Source of the DNA: Rhodoferax sp. BLA1
Lineage (GTDB): Bacteria; Pseudomonadota; Gammaproteobacteria; Burkholderiales; Burkholderiaceae_C
Length of the DNA stretch: 64,000 bases
Assembly (NCBI RefSeq): GCF_013416775.1
Contig: NZ_SZVI01000013.1
Span: forward strand, 1 to 64,000
Reading direction: 5' to 3'
Below the pieces are notes generated by a model. The model did no database searches, was not told the origin of the DNA, and was given only the letters and a program-made list of their open reading frames with translations. This document shows, one piece after another, positions 52,972 through 63,167 of this stretch; positions within the stretch are counted from its first letter, which is position 1, and each line of letters opens with the position of its first letter. The position numbers and the translations under genes are program-made.

Positions 52972-53607
52972 ATGACAAAACGTCCACAAACTTTGGGCGA
53001 GGAAATCGCCAACAGTGTGAGCCATGGCGTGGCGCTTTTGGCCGCGCTGCTCAGCATGCCCTTTTTGCTGGCCTCAGCGGGGCAACAAAACGCAGCGAGT
53101 TTTGTCGGCACCCTTGTTTTTGCGATCACCATGGTGCTGCTGTATTTAGCCTCAACGCTGTACCACGCCATGCCGGAGGGGCGTGCCAAACAGGTTTTCT
53201 GCAAGCTCGACCACGGCGCCATCTACCTCTTCATCGCGGGCACCTACACCCCGTTTGCGTTGGGCGCCCTCAATGGGGCCTGGGGCTGGAGCCTGTTCAC
53301 GGTGGTCTGGGTGCTGGCTGCCATCGGCATCACGCTCAAAGCTTTGAACTGCCTGACCCACCCCTGGTGGTCAACCGGCCTGTATTTGGCGATGGGTTGG
53401 CTGGTGGTGGTTGCGGCCGTGCCCTTGTTGGAGCGTGTGCCTTTGCCAGGCATCTTGTGGTTGGTGGCTGGCGGCCTGGCCTACACCGTGGGGGTCATCT
53501 TTTTTGTGCTGGACTCGCGCATTCGTTATTCACACGCGGTCTGGCACGGCTTTGTGGTCACCGGCACGGCCTGCCACTTTGTGGCCGTGCAAAACTTCTC
53601 GGCCTAA
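52972..53607 (+). CDS. Hemolysin III / PAQR family membrane protein
   Basis: 211 residues, seven hydrophobic helices. EEIANSVSHGVALLAALLSM with the conserved N-S-x-x-H, STLYHAMPEGRAK, KLDHGAIYLFIAGTYTPF and a terminal RYSHAVWHGFVVTGTACHF hold the Ser/His/Asp set that binds a metal in PAQR proteins. Despite the name, hemolysis is not expected; function in bacteria is unclear. ATG 52963 is an alternative start. Monocistronic. Confidence 0.9.
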   Translation: MTKRPQTLGEEIANSVSHGVALLAALLSMPFLLASAGQQNAASFVGTLVFAITMVLLYLASTLYHAMPEGRAKQVFCKLDHGAIYLFIAGTYTPFALGALNGAWGWSLFTVVWVLAAIGITLKALNCLTHPWWSTGLYLAMGWLVVVAAVPLLERVPLPGILWLVAGGLAYTVGVIFFVLDSRIRYSHAVWHGFVVTGTACHFVAVQNFSA

Positions 53608-53737
53608 AGCGGTGTTGGCCTGCAAGCGGCCAACCGGCGACACCCATCGGACCACATCACACGCTGTTTTTGAGGCCATTTTTTTGAATTTGCATCTTCC
53701 AAAGCTGAAGATCTGCGTATAGCCCTAAATTTATGGC

Positions 53738-53743
53738 TATAAT
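53738..53743 (+). promoter_or_regulatory. Consensus -10 of the tRNA-Lys promoter
   Basis: A perfect TATAAT 39 bases before the tRNA, set between the inverted arms AGCCCTAAAT (53721-53730) and ATTTAGGGCT (53742-53751). No good -35 is visible. The inverted arms resemble the core of the interspersed repeat, but the match to it is too short to count as a copy. Confidence 0.5.
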
Positions 53744-53782
53744 TTAGGGCTTGTCTGATCTTGAGTCCCTCAAGAAGAATCA

Positions 53783-53858
53783 GGGATGTTAGCTCAGTTG
53801 GTAGAGCAGCGGACTTTTAATCCGTTTGTCGTGGGTTCGACCCCCGCACATCCCACCA
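53783..53858 (+). tRNA. tRNA-Lys (TTT)
   Basis: 76 nt. Acceptor GGGATGT pairs with ACATCCC; D-loop TAGCTCAGTTGGTAGAGC; anticodon stem CGGAC TTTTAAT CCG with anticodon TTT; T-arm GTGGGTTCGACCCCCGC; encoded ACCA end. Followed by a strong terminator. Confidence 0.97.
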
Positions 53859-53871
53859 AATTCAGAATAAA

Positions 53872-53903
53872 CCGCACTATCACCTTGGTAGTGCGGTTTT
53901 TTT
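53872..53903 (+). terminator. Intrinsic terminator of tRNA-Lys
   Basis: CCGCACTATCA, loop, TTGGTAGTGCGG then TTTTTTTC: a long stem and U-tract starting 14 bases after the tRNA. It may also serve the converging aldo/keto reductase gene, as the stem is symmetric. Confidence 0.9.
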
Positions 53904-53937
53904 CTTTGTGGCGCTGGCTGGCAGCGCCAAGCCTGCC

Positions 53938-54942
53938 TCAGAACTGCTCCGTCTGCGCGTCCAGATTGCCCTGCGCGTTGTAGCGGCTGCCTGCCACGGT
54001 GTGCTGGTTGATCAAGGCATCCAATTTCACCAAAACATCGGCACTCAAGGTCACCTCCAAGGCGCCCAGGTTGTCCTGCAGGTGGTCAACGCGGGTGGTG
54101 CCAGGGATCGGGATGATGTGCTCGGCACGCTGCAGCAGCCATGCCAGCGCCAGCTGCGCCGGGCTGCAACCGACCTCGTCGGCCAGTCTCCGGTAGGCCG
54201 GCAGCAGACGGGCGTTGGCGTCCCAGTTGGATCCCTCAAATCGCGGCATGCTGCGGCGAAAGTCGGCGGCCTCAAAGCTCTCGGGCAACAGCGGCTCACT
54301 CGCCAGAAAACCACGCCCCACCGGACTGAAAGCGACAAAAGCCACGCCCAGTTCTTTACAAGCCTGCAGCACTGCAATTTCGGGGTTGCGCGTCCACAGC
54401 GAATACTCGGTCTGCATCGCGGCAATCGGGTGCACCGCGTGAGCGCGGCGCAGGGTGGCGGCCGACATTTCAGACAAGCCGATGGCGCGGATATACCCCT
54501 TGCGCACCAGGTCGCTCAAAGCACCCACACTGTCTTCAATCGGCACCGTTTTGTCGAGCCGGTGGATGTAATAGAGGTCAATCACATCGGTCTGCAGGCG
54601 GCGCAGGCTGGCCTCGCAGGTGCGCCGCAAGGTGTCGGGGCGGCCGTCGATCACCCGCACCAGTTTGCCGTCGCCCTTGACGTCGACACCGGTCATGCCA
54701 CATTTGCTGGCCAGGGTGAAACGCTGGCGCTGTGTCTTCAACACCCGGCCCATCAGGGTTTCGTTGGCGCCAAAGCCGTAGAGCGAGGCGGTGTCAAACA
54801 ACGTGACGCCAGCATCGAGCGCGGCCAACAAGACAGACTCGCCTTGTTTGTCAGTGATGGGGGCGCCATAACCCTGGCTGAGATTCATGCAGCCCAGGCC
54901 GATGGCAGAGACGGAGAAAGGGCCGAGTTGTCGTGTTTGCAT
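53938..54942 (-). CDS. Aldo/keto reductase
   Basis: 334 residues, YajO/AKR11-like NADP-dependent (beta/alpha)8 barrel. IGLGCMNLSQGYG, catalytic D and Y in LFDTASLYGFGANE, K in LASKCGM, H in YYIHRLDKTVPIED, and C-terminal IPIPGTTRVDHLQDNL for NADPH. Substrate unknown. Start ATG 54942; a longer frame runs into the pmdC region. It lies downstream of the pmd operon on the same strand with a 41-base spacer, so it could be the last gene of that unit, though the pathway does not need it. Confidence 0.9.
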   Translation of the reverse strand: MQTRQLGPFSVSAIGLGCMNLSQGYGAPITDKQGESVLLAALDAGVTLFDTASLYGFGANETLMGRVLKTQRQRFTLASKCGMTGVDVKGDGKLVRVIDGRPDTLRRTCEASLRRLQTDVIDLYYIHRLDKTVPIEDSVGALSDLVRKGYIRAIGLSEMSAATLRRAHAVHPIAAMQTEYSLWTRNPEIAVLQACKELGVAFVAFSPVGRGFLASEPLLPESFEAADFRRSMPRFEGSNWDANARLLPAYRRLADEVGCSPAQLALAWLLQRAEHIIPIPGTTRVDHLQDNLGALEVTLSADVLVKLDALINQHTVAGSRYNAQGNLDAQTEQF

Positions 54943-54983
54943 GTCAAAAAAAGATCTGTTGGTTGGCAACCGATTGTGCCGCC

Positions 54984-55937
54984 TCAACTGGACAGCTGCC
55001 GCTCCAGCGCGTGCAGCACCTGGTAACACGGCAACACACTCGCCACCGAGCTGTTGGGTGCCCTGCCGTCGCGGATGGCGGCGAAGAATTCGCGGTCTTG
55101 CAATTCGATGCCGTTCATGCTCACGGCCACCTGTGAGACGTCAATCTTTTCTTCCTTGCCGGTGAACAGGTCGTCATAGCGTGCGATGTAGGTGGCGCTG
55201 TCGCCGATGTAGCGGAAGAAGGTGCCCAGCGGGCCGTCGTTGTTAAAGCTCAGGCTCAGCGTGCAAATCGCGCCGTTGGCGGCCTTGAGCTGGATGCTCA
55301 TGTCCATGGCGATGCCCAAGGTGGGATGGATCGGACCCTGGATGGCGTTGGCCTGCACGATGGGGCTGCCACACTGGTAGGCAAACAGGTCCACGGTGTG
55401 GGCGGCGTGATGCCACAGCAGGTGGTCGGTCCAGCTGCGCGGCTGACCCAGCGCGTTCATGTTGCTGCGGCGAAAGAAGTAGGTTTGCACATCCATCTGC
55501 TGGATGTTGAATTGGCCCGCCGTGATTTTGTTGTGCACATACTGGTGGCTGGGGTTGAAGCGCCGGGTGTGGCCACACATGGCCACCAGGCCGTTCTTGG
55601 CGGCGAGCTGGACCACCTCCTCCCCATCGGTCAGCACATCACACAGCGGGATTTCCACCTGCACATGTTTGCCTGCCTTGAGACAGGCCAGCGTTTGTGA
55701 GGCGTGCATCTGGGTTGGTGTGCAGAGGATGACCGCGTCCACCTCTTTGAGCGCCAGGCTGTCTGCCAGCTCGGTGCTCACGTGTGGGATGCCATATTTG
55801 GCGGCAACTTCCTTGGTTTTGTCCAGCTCGCGGCTGATCAATGAGACGACTTCGACACCGTCGATGTTTTTGATGCCGTCCAGGTGTTTGATGCCAAAAG
55901 CACCGGCGCCAGCCAGTGCGACTTTGATGGGTTTCAT
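54984..55937 (-). CDS. pmdC: 4-carboxy-2-hydroxymuconate-6-semialdehyde dehydrogenase
   Basis: 317 residues (LigC in Sphingobium). Oxidises the ring-cleavage product, as its cyclic hemiacetal, to 2-pyrone-4,6-dicarboxylate with NADP. GFO/IDH/MocA fold: VALAGAGAFGIKHLDGI binds the nucleotide, VDAVILCTPTQMHA follows, and HTRRFNPSHQYVH and HHAAHTVDLFAYQ are in the substrate domain. Follows pmdB by 18 bases. Order pmdD-A-B-C is that of comamonad pmd clusters. Confidence 0.93.
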   Translation of the reverse strand: MKPIKVALAGAGAFGIKHLDGIKNIDGVEVVSLISRELDKTKEVAAKYGIPHVSTELADSLALKEVDAVILCTPTQMHASQTLACLKAGKHVQVEIPLCDVLTDGEEVVQLAAKNGLVAMCGHTRRFNPSHQYVHNKITAGQFNIQQMDVQTYFFRRSNMNALGQPRSWTDHLLWHHAAHTVDLFAYQCGSPIVQANAIQGPIHPTLGIAMDMSIQLKAANGAICTLSLSFNNDGPLGTFFRYIGDSATYIARYDDLFTGKEEKIDVSQVAVSMNGIELQDREFFAAIRDGRAPNSSVASVLPCYQVLHALERQLSS

Positions 55938-55955
55938 GGGTGTTTCCTTATCAAC

Positions 55956-56816
<861 letters not shown>

Positions 56817-57257
56817 TCAAAGTCCTTTGCGGCCAGCCTGGCCTTGGGGTTGGTGCTGCGGTTGGGCGTTGCCGTCTTCGCCCAGGAAACGGTTGCCTTC
56901 GATGCTGCGGCCTCCGGCCAGCATCATGGCGCGGTACGCCTCTTCACTCATGCCGGTCATGCTGCCTGCCATCTGCTGAAAACTCAGGCCATGGGTGGCG
57001 CCGATCTTGGCCAGAAAATAAATGTTGCCACCCAGCGCCATGGCGCGGTTCAGGTCCATGTCGAGCACCGCCTGTTTTTGGTCCTCCGTCATCGGCCACT
57101 CGTCCAGATAAGCACGCTGGTCGCGCTTAAAACGTTCACGGTTGGTCGCTTTCATCAGGCTCATACAAAACTGGTTGAGGTGGTAGCCTTTGCGGCTTTG
57201 TTCGGCATCAAAAATGATCGTGCCGGGGATGTCCTTGTAAGGTTTCTCAAGTGCCAC
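56817..57257 (-). CDS. pmdA: Protocatechuate 4,5-dioxygenase, alpha subunit
   Basis: 146 residues (LigA). Small helical subunit completing the active site. Family residues KGYHLNQFCMSLMKA, RERFKRDQRAYLDEWPMTE and GGNIYFLAKIGATHGLSFQQ. The tail after residue 125 is Gln/Gly-rich. A 74-base spacer with a repeat copy separates it from pmdD upstream. Confidence 0.95.
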   Translation of the reverse strand: MALEKPYKDIPGTIIFDAEQSRKGYHLNQFCMSLMKATNRERFKRDQRAYLDEWPMTEDQKQAVLDMDLNRAMALGGNIYFLAKIGATHGLSFQQMAGSMTGMSEEAYRAMMLAGGRSIEGNRFLGEDGNAQPQHQPQGQAGRKGL

Positions 57258-57289
57258 AGTGTCTCCTCAGTGGTTTGTCATTGATATAT

Positions 57290-57335
57290 AAAAATGGCCT
57301 CTAGCCCTTATGCCATCAGGGTACTACGCTATCAA
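57290..57335 (+). repeat. Interspersed repeat copy 12, pmdD-pmdA spacer
   Basis: ATGGCCTCTAGCCCTTATGC then CATCAGGGTACTACGCTATCAA, forward sense, opposite to the operon. Its right edge supplies the pmdD stop codon. Confidence 0.85.
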
Positions 57336-58255
57336 CTCCAGTACAAACGGTTTGGGTTGTCCACCAGCAGCTTGTGCTGCAACTCAGCCGTGGGGGCGAT
57401 GTGCGGGATGAAGTCCACCAGCAGGCCATCGTCGGGCATGTGGTCTTTCAGGTTCGGATGTGGCCAGTCGGTACCCCACAACACCCGATCCGGAAATTCT
57501 TCGACGATAGCTCTGGCAAACGGGATCACGTCGCGGTAGGCGTTCTGTTCACCTTGGAGCGCTTTGGGGCCGGTCACACTCAGGCGCTCGGGGCAACTGA
57601 CCTTGCTCCACACATTAGGGTGTAAACGCATGAACTGCCGGAACAGCTCAAACTGCGGCCCATCGACTGGCAGCGACACATCGGGGCGGCCCATGTGATC
57701 GACCACCACGGTGGTCGGCAAAGCCGTGAAAAAGTCCCACAGCTCGGGCAAATCGACCGCCTCAAAATAGATCACCACATGCCAGCCCAGTTTGGCGATG
57801 CGGCCTGCAATCTCCAGCAGCTCGTCCTTGGGCGTGAAGTCGACCAGACGTTTGACAAAGTTGAAGCGCACACCGCGCACACCGGCGTTGTGCATGGCCT
57901 GTAGCTCCTGATCCGTGACCGAACGTTTGACCGTGGCCACACCGCGTGCCCTGCCCTGGCTGGCGATCAGCGCATCCACCAGCGCACGGTTGTCGGCGCC
58001 ATGGCAGGTGGCCTGCACAATCACGTTTTTCTCGAACCCCAGGTGGTCACGCAGCGCAAACAGCTGGGCCTTGGACGCGTCACACGGTGTGTATTTGCGC
58101 TCGGTAGCATACGGAAACTCGGCGCCCGGGCCAAACACATGGCAATGCGCATCGACCGCGCCTGCGGGCAGTTGAAAACGCGGTTTGCTCGGGCCGCTGT
58201 ACCAGTCGAGCCAGCCGGGGGTTTTGGTGAAATCGCCTGTGGTGGGTTTGCCCAT
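57332..58255 (-). CDS. pmdD: 2-pyrone-4,6-dicarboxylate hydrolase
   Basis: 307 residues (LigI). Amidohydrolase that opens the pyrone lactone to 4-oxalomesaconate. Metal-free class motifs: VDAHCHVFGPGAEFPY, VIVQATCHGADN, TVVVDHMGRPDV, and catalytic Asp in VLWGTDWPHPN. Start ATG 58255, 7 bases after the DUF1932 gene stop; the longer frame upstream overlaps that gene. Confidence 0.94.
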   Translation of the reverse strand: MGKPTTGDFTKTPGWLDWYSGPSKPRFQLPAGAVDAHCHVFGPGAEFPYATERKYTPCDASKAQLFALRDHLGFEKNVIVQATCHGADNRALVDALIASQGRARGVATVKRSVTDQELQAMHNAGVRGVRFNFVKRLVDFTPKDELLEIAGRIAKLGWHVVIYFEAVDLPELWDFFTALPTTVVVDHMGRPDVSLPVDGPQFELFRQFMRLHPNVWSKVSCPERLSVTGPKALQGEQNAYRDVIPFARAIVEEFPDRVLWGTDWPHPNLKDHMPDDGLLVDFIPHIAPTAELQHKLLVDNPNRLYWS

Positions 58256-58262
58256 GGGGTGC

Positions 58263-59207
58263 TCAGTGTTTGGGTTCACGGGTTTCATCCTTGCTCTGGA
58301 CATACGCCAGCATCCGGTCCGCCTCGACCCGCCAATCGGCACTGCGGGCAAATTCGGGGCTGCCACGTTCGCCAAAGAGGCCGGTGTCGGCCAGGTCGGC
58401 GACCCAGGCCTGGCGTTCGGCAGTGCCGCTGGCGCTCCACGGGGCCAGGCCGGCGTCACACACGGTCTCGGCGACTTCGCGCACTTCTTCGCTGCGGCGT
58501 CGGCCATGTTCGATGACCCGCTGGAAGAAGTAGGCTGCCTGTTTTTCCCAGTCGATACCGGGAAAGGTCTCGTAGAGGCTGGCCACCACCGCGTCTTCCA
58601 CACCGTAGAAACGGGCGGTGGTGAAACTCTCGATCACCATGGCCTCCAGACCCTTGATCATCACGCTGCGGCACATCTTGGTGGCGCTGGCCACACCCAG
58701 TTTGTCGCTGGCCACCTTGGGCGAGAAGCCCAGCGTGCTGAGGTGCGGTGCGAGTTCCGCGGCAAAAGAACCACCCAGCAACAGCGGCACCTTGATGCGG
58801 TACGGCGGCACACTGGTCATCACCGCGCCTTCGACATATTTGCCACCTGCTGCGTCGATCAGGTTCGCGGCTTGTTGTTTGGCACCGGGTGAGGCCGAGT
58901 TGAAGTCCAGAAAATACGCACCCTGCACCATGCCCGAGGCGACCGCCTGCGCCACCAGCACGGTCTGGCTGGCGGTCACCGCGCTGATCACCAGATCGCT
59001 GTTTTTGGCCACTTCCGCGTGGTCACCCAGCAAAGCCACACCCAACTCGGTCGCGTGAATGGAGAGGTCCATCGCGCTGTCGGCTTTGTTGAGCTTGATG
59101 TCATAAGCGCAGACGGCCAGACCCTGCGCGCGCAGGTCTTCGGCCAGGATCCGGCCGACCTCGCCGTAACCGATCAGGCCAATGGTCCAGTTGTTTGCAG
59201 GTTTCAT
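58263..59207 (-). CDS. NAD(P)-dependent dehydrogenase with DUF1932 domain
   Basis: 314 residues. N-terminal Rossmann domain (TIGLIGYGEVGRILAEDL, VISAVTASQ) of the beta-hydroxyacid dehydrogenase type and a helical C-terminal DUF1932 domain (MCRSVMIKGLEAMVIESF, with the conserved K). No step of the known 4,5-cleavage pathway requires it. Because it sits in the middle of the operon, between the aldolase and the pyrone hydrolase, it probably handles a side-product or a related aromatic acid. Confidence 0.85.
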   Translation of the reverse strand: MKPANNWTIGLIGYGEVGRILAEDLRAQGLAVCAYDIKLNKADSAMDLSIHATELGVALLGDHAEVAKNSDLVISAVTASQTVLVAQAVASGMVQGAYFLDFNSASPGAKQQAANLIDAAGGKYVEGAVMTSVPPYRIKVPLLLGGSFAAELAPHLSTLGFSPKVASDKLGVASATKMCRSVMIKGLEAMVIESFTTARFYGVEDAVVASLYETFPGIDWEKQAAYFFQRVIEHGRRRSEEVREVAETVCDAGLAPWSASGTAERQAWVADLADTGLFGERGSPEFARSADWRVEADRMLAYVQSKDETREPKH

Positions 59208-59210
59208 GGT

Positions 59211-59256
59211 GTTTTTGGCCTCCAGCCCTTACGAAATATGGGTATCGTGCTTCAGT
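59211..59256 (+). repeat. Interspersed repeat copy 13, pmdF-dehydrogenase spacer
   Basis: TTTTTGGCCTCCAGCCCTTA, spacer CGAA, ATATGGGTATCGTGCTTCAGT, forward sense. Fills almost the whole 44-base spacer. Confidence 0.8.
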
Positions 59257-59935
59257 CTATGTAGCGCATGCCGGCCTTTTCCAAGCCTTCGCGCATCTTG
59301 TAATAGTCCAGCCCGAGCACACCGCTGGCAAAGATGGCGCGTTTGGCGCCTTCGTTAGCCTCGCGTGCCTCGGCCGCATCGGCCACCTTTTGCGCAATGG
59401 CAGCGGGCACCACCACCACACCGTCGATGTCGGCAATGACCACGTCGCCAGGCTCCACCTGGGCACCGGCGCAGACCACCGGGATATTGACCGAGCCGAG
59501 CGTGGCCTTGATCGTGCCTTTGGCGTGGATGGCTTTGGAGAACACCGGGAACCCCATCTCGGTGAGGTCTTTCACGTCGCGCACACCACCGTCAATGACC
59601 AGTCCGACAGCGCCACGCGCCTTGAACGAGGTGGCCAGCAGGTCACCAAAAAAGCCATCAAAGTTGTCGGTGGTGCAGGCGGCCACCACCACGTCACCGG
59701 GCTGCAACTGCTCGGCAGCCACATGCATCATCCAGTTGTCGCCGGGTTGCAGCAGCACGGTCACCGCCGTGCCGCAAATCTTGGCCTCGTTGTAGATCGG
59801 GCGCAGATAGGGTTTCATCAGGCCGACGCGGCCCATGGCTTCGTGGATGGTGGCCACACCAAAGCGCGAGAGTTTGTCGACCGCCGCTTTGTCGGCGCGG
59901 GTGATATTGCGTTTGACGATGCCGAGGTTGTTCAT
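59252..59935 (-). CDS. pmdF: 4-carboxy-4-hydroxy-2-oxoadipate aldolase / oxaloacetate decarboxylase
   Basis: 227 residues (LigK). Class-II, divalent-metal aldolase of the RraA-like fold, splitting CHA into pyruvate and oxaloacetate. [35 protein letters not shown], and [20 protein letters not shown] with the conserved R and D. Start ATG 59935; the upstream frame overlaps the hydratase gene. Only 25 bases after pmdE. Confidence 0.94.
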   Translation of the reverse strand: MNNLGIVKRNITRADKAAVDKLSRFGVATIHEAMGRVGLMKPYLRPIYNEAKICGTAVTVLLQPGDNWMMHVAAEQLQPGDVVVAACTTDNFDGFFGDLLATSFKARGAVGLVIDGGVRDVKDLTEMGFPVFSKAIHAKGTIKATLGSVNIPVVCAGAQVEPGDVVIADIDGVVVVPAAIAQKVADAAEAREANEGAKRAIFASGVLGLDYYKMREGLEKAGMRYID

Positions 59936-59960
59936 GGTCTTGCTCCGCAGGGGGTCCGGG

Positions 59961-60989
59961 TTATTGATTTTTGGCTTTGAGCAGCGCATCCAGCCGTGGG
60001 AACACACGCCGGGCGTTGCCTTCATAAATTTGCTGACGGTCTGCGTCACTCAAAATTTTTGACGCCTCGATGTAGCGTTTGGTGTCGTCGTAGTAATGGC
60101 CGGTTTCGGGGTCGATGCCGCGCACCGCGCCGATCATTTCGCTGGCAAACAACACGTTTTTGACCGGGATCACGGTGTTGAGCAGGTCGATGCCAGGCTG
60201 GTGGTAAACGCAGGTGTCAAAGAAGATGTTGTTGAGCAAATGGTCTTGCAACAGCGGTTTTTTGAGCTCCTGCGCCAGGCCACGGAAACGGCCCCAGTGG
60301 TAAGGCACCGCGCCGCCGCCGTGCGGAATCAGGAACTTGAGCGTCGGGAACTCCTTGAACAAATCACTGGTTAGGCACTGCATGAAGGCTGTGGTGTCGG
60401 CGTTCAGGTAATGCGCGCCGGTGGTGTGGAAGCACGCGTTGCAACTGGTGCTCACGTGGATCATGGCGGGCAGGTCGTACTCGACCATCTTCTCGTAGAT
60501 CGGGTACCAGTGTTTGTCGCTCAAGGGCGGTGAGGTCCAGTGGCCGCCGGATGGATCGGGGTTCAGGTTGATGCCCACCGCGCCGTACTCCTTGACACAC
60601 TTTTCCAGCTCGGGAATGCAGGTGGCGGGGTCGACGCCAGGGCTTTGCGGCAACATCGCCACCGGCACAAAGTGCTCGGGAAACAGCTGGCTGACGCGCC
60701 AGCACAGCTCGTTGCAAATCGCCGCCCAGGTGCTGGAGACGGCCAAGTCGCCAATGTGGTGCGCCATGAAGCTGGCGCGTGGGCTGAACAGCGTCAGGTC
60801 GGAACCACGCTCTTTCATCAGGCGCAGCTGGTTGCTCTCAATGGACTCGCGCAACTCGTCGTCGCTGATTTGGAGGTCAGACACTTTGGGCATCACAGAC
60901 GGGTCTTTGATGCCGGCAATTTGCTGGTTGCGCCAGGTTTCCAGCGCTTTGGGGGCCGTGGTGTAGTGGCCGTGGCAGTCGATGATCAT
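59961..60989 (-). CDS. pmdE: 4-oxalomesaconate hydratase
   Basis: 342 residues (LigJ), an amidohydrolase-fold hydratase. N-terminal metal motif [10 protein letters not shown] (H6, H8), [38 protein letters not shown], and [14 protein letters not shown] toward the C-terminus. Adds water to give CHA. The keto/enol tautomerase (LigU/PmdU) that supplies its substrate form is not in the window. Confidence 0.94.
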   Translation of the reverse strand: MIIDCHGHYTTAPKALETWRNQQIAGIKDPSVMPKVSDLQISDDELRESIESNQLRLMKERGSDLTLFSPRASFMAHHIGDLAVSSTWAAICNELCWRVSQLFPEHFVPVAMLPQSPGVDPATCIPELEKCVKEYGAVGINLNPDPSGGHWTSPPLSDKHWYPIYEKMVEYDLPAMIHVSTSCNACFHTTGAHYLNADTTAFMQCLTSDLFKEFPTLKFLIPHGGGAVPYHWGRFRGLAQELKKPLLQDHLLNNIFFDTCVYHQPGIDLLNTVIPVKNVLFASEMIGAVRGIDPETGHYYDDTKRYIEASKILSDADRQQIYEGNARRVFPRLDALLKAKNQ

Positions 60990-61016
60990 GGTGTTGTCCC
61001 TCTTTTATCTATCTGT

Positions 61017-61065
61017 TATTTGGCCTCTAGCCCTTTATTGATAAGGGCAGACAGCTATCAAATTT
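61017..61065 (+). repeat. Interspersed repeat copy 14, pobA-pmdE spacer
   Basis: TTTGGCCTCTAGCCCTTTAT then TGATAAGGGCAGACAGCTATCAAA. The most complete copy and the best statement of the consensus. Confidence 0.9.
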
Positions 61066-61072
61066 GTGTAAC

Positions 61073-62346
<1,274 letters not shown>

Positions 62347-62352
62347 TACATA

Positions 62353-63063
62353 TCAGGCAGGCATCATCCCCTGTTTCTGTTTGAGTACGGCCACCTCGCT
62401 AGAGGCCATGAAACTCAACAAGGCTTGCACCTCGGTCGGTCGTGTGCAGGCGCTGGTCATCGCGGCAGAAAAGGTGGTGGTGATCTGAATGACATCGGGC
62501 AAGGGGCCAAGCACCAAGATGCCCGGCACATGGATCAGTTCGCTGAGCTGCTGGAAACCTAAGCTCACCTCACCTTTGGCCACCAGACTGCCCACCGGCA
62601 CACCGGGCGGTGCGGTGACCAGGCGGTTTTTGATGTGTCCGGTGATGCCCCAGCGCTCAAACAGTTGGGCCAACGCCACGCCGCTGGGGCCGGTGGAATA
62701 AGCCAGCGTCGGCGCGGCCAGCACAGCCTCGCGCAAGGCCTCTTCGCTGCTGATGTCCAGGACCGCGCTGCCCACAGGCACGGCCACCGCCACACCGGAG
62801 TGCACCAGCGGGGTCAAACTCTCGGCCGACAAATACCCGGCAGCAATCAGCTTGGCCATCGCATCCGAGGCCAGCACCACCAGGTCAAACACCTCACCAG
62901 CCTGCACGCGTTTGGCCGCGTCGACACCGCCGACCGATTCAATGCAAACCACCTGGCCGCTGCGCTTGGCATAGGCCTGGGTGAGTTCGGCCAGCAGCTG
63001 GCGCGTGGCCATGGACGAGATACCGGTGAGTGGCGCAACAGAGTGGTTGTTGTTGACTTGCAT
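62353..63063 (-). CDS. ModA-like substrate-binding protein without signal peptide
   Basis: 236 residues of a type-II periplasmic-binding-protein fold similar to molybdate-binding ModA (SMATRQLLAELTQAYAKRSG, AGEVFDLVVLASDAMAKL, VAKGEVSLGFQQLSELI). It starts MQVNNNHSVAPLTG with no hydrophobic signal, and no ABC permease or ATPase is adjacent, so it is probably cytoplasmic. First gene of the operon, divergent from the LysR gene. A role in sensing or buffering an aromatic acid is a guess. Confidence 0.8.
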   Translation of the reverse strand: MQVNNNHSVAPLTGISSMATRQLLAELTQAYAKRSGQVVCIESVGGVDAAKRVQAGEVFDLVVLASDAMAKLIAAGYLSAESLTPLVHSGVAVAVPVGSAVLDISSEEALREAVLAAPTLAYSTGPSGVALAQLFERWGITGHIKNRLVTAPPGVPVGSLVAKGEVSLGFQQLSELIHVPGILVLGPLPDVIQITTTFSAAMTSACTRPTEVQALLSFMASSEVAVLKQKQGMMPA

Positions 63064-63119
63064 GGCCCGGATTCTGTGGCTTGGCACAGGTCGTGAGAAG
63101 CGCAAGCCAACACTAGCAG

Positions 63120-63138
63120 TTATTTCAGATTGGCATAA
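63120..63138. promoter_or_regulatory. Candidate LysR-type operator
   Basis: TTAT-N11-ATAA dyad (TTCAGATTGGC in between), the T-N11-A form of LysR boxes, in the 104-base divergent spacer, 30 bases before the lysR start. Position fits control of both directions. Confidence 0.5.
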
Positions 63139-63167
63139 TGTCTGTTTAGTTATTCCCAATCATCGCC

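Noticed and set aside
53721-53751. Repeat copy before tRNA-Lys
   Set aside because: AGCCCTAAAT/ATTTAGGGCT shares the short core but lacks the GGCCTCT and AGCTATC flanks; it surrounds a TATAAT and is better explained as promoter structure.
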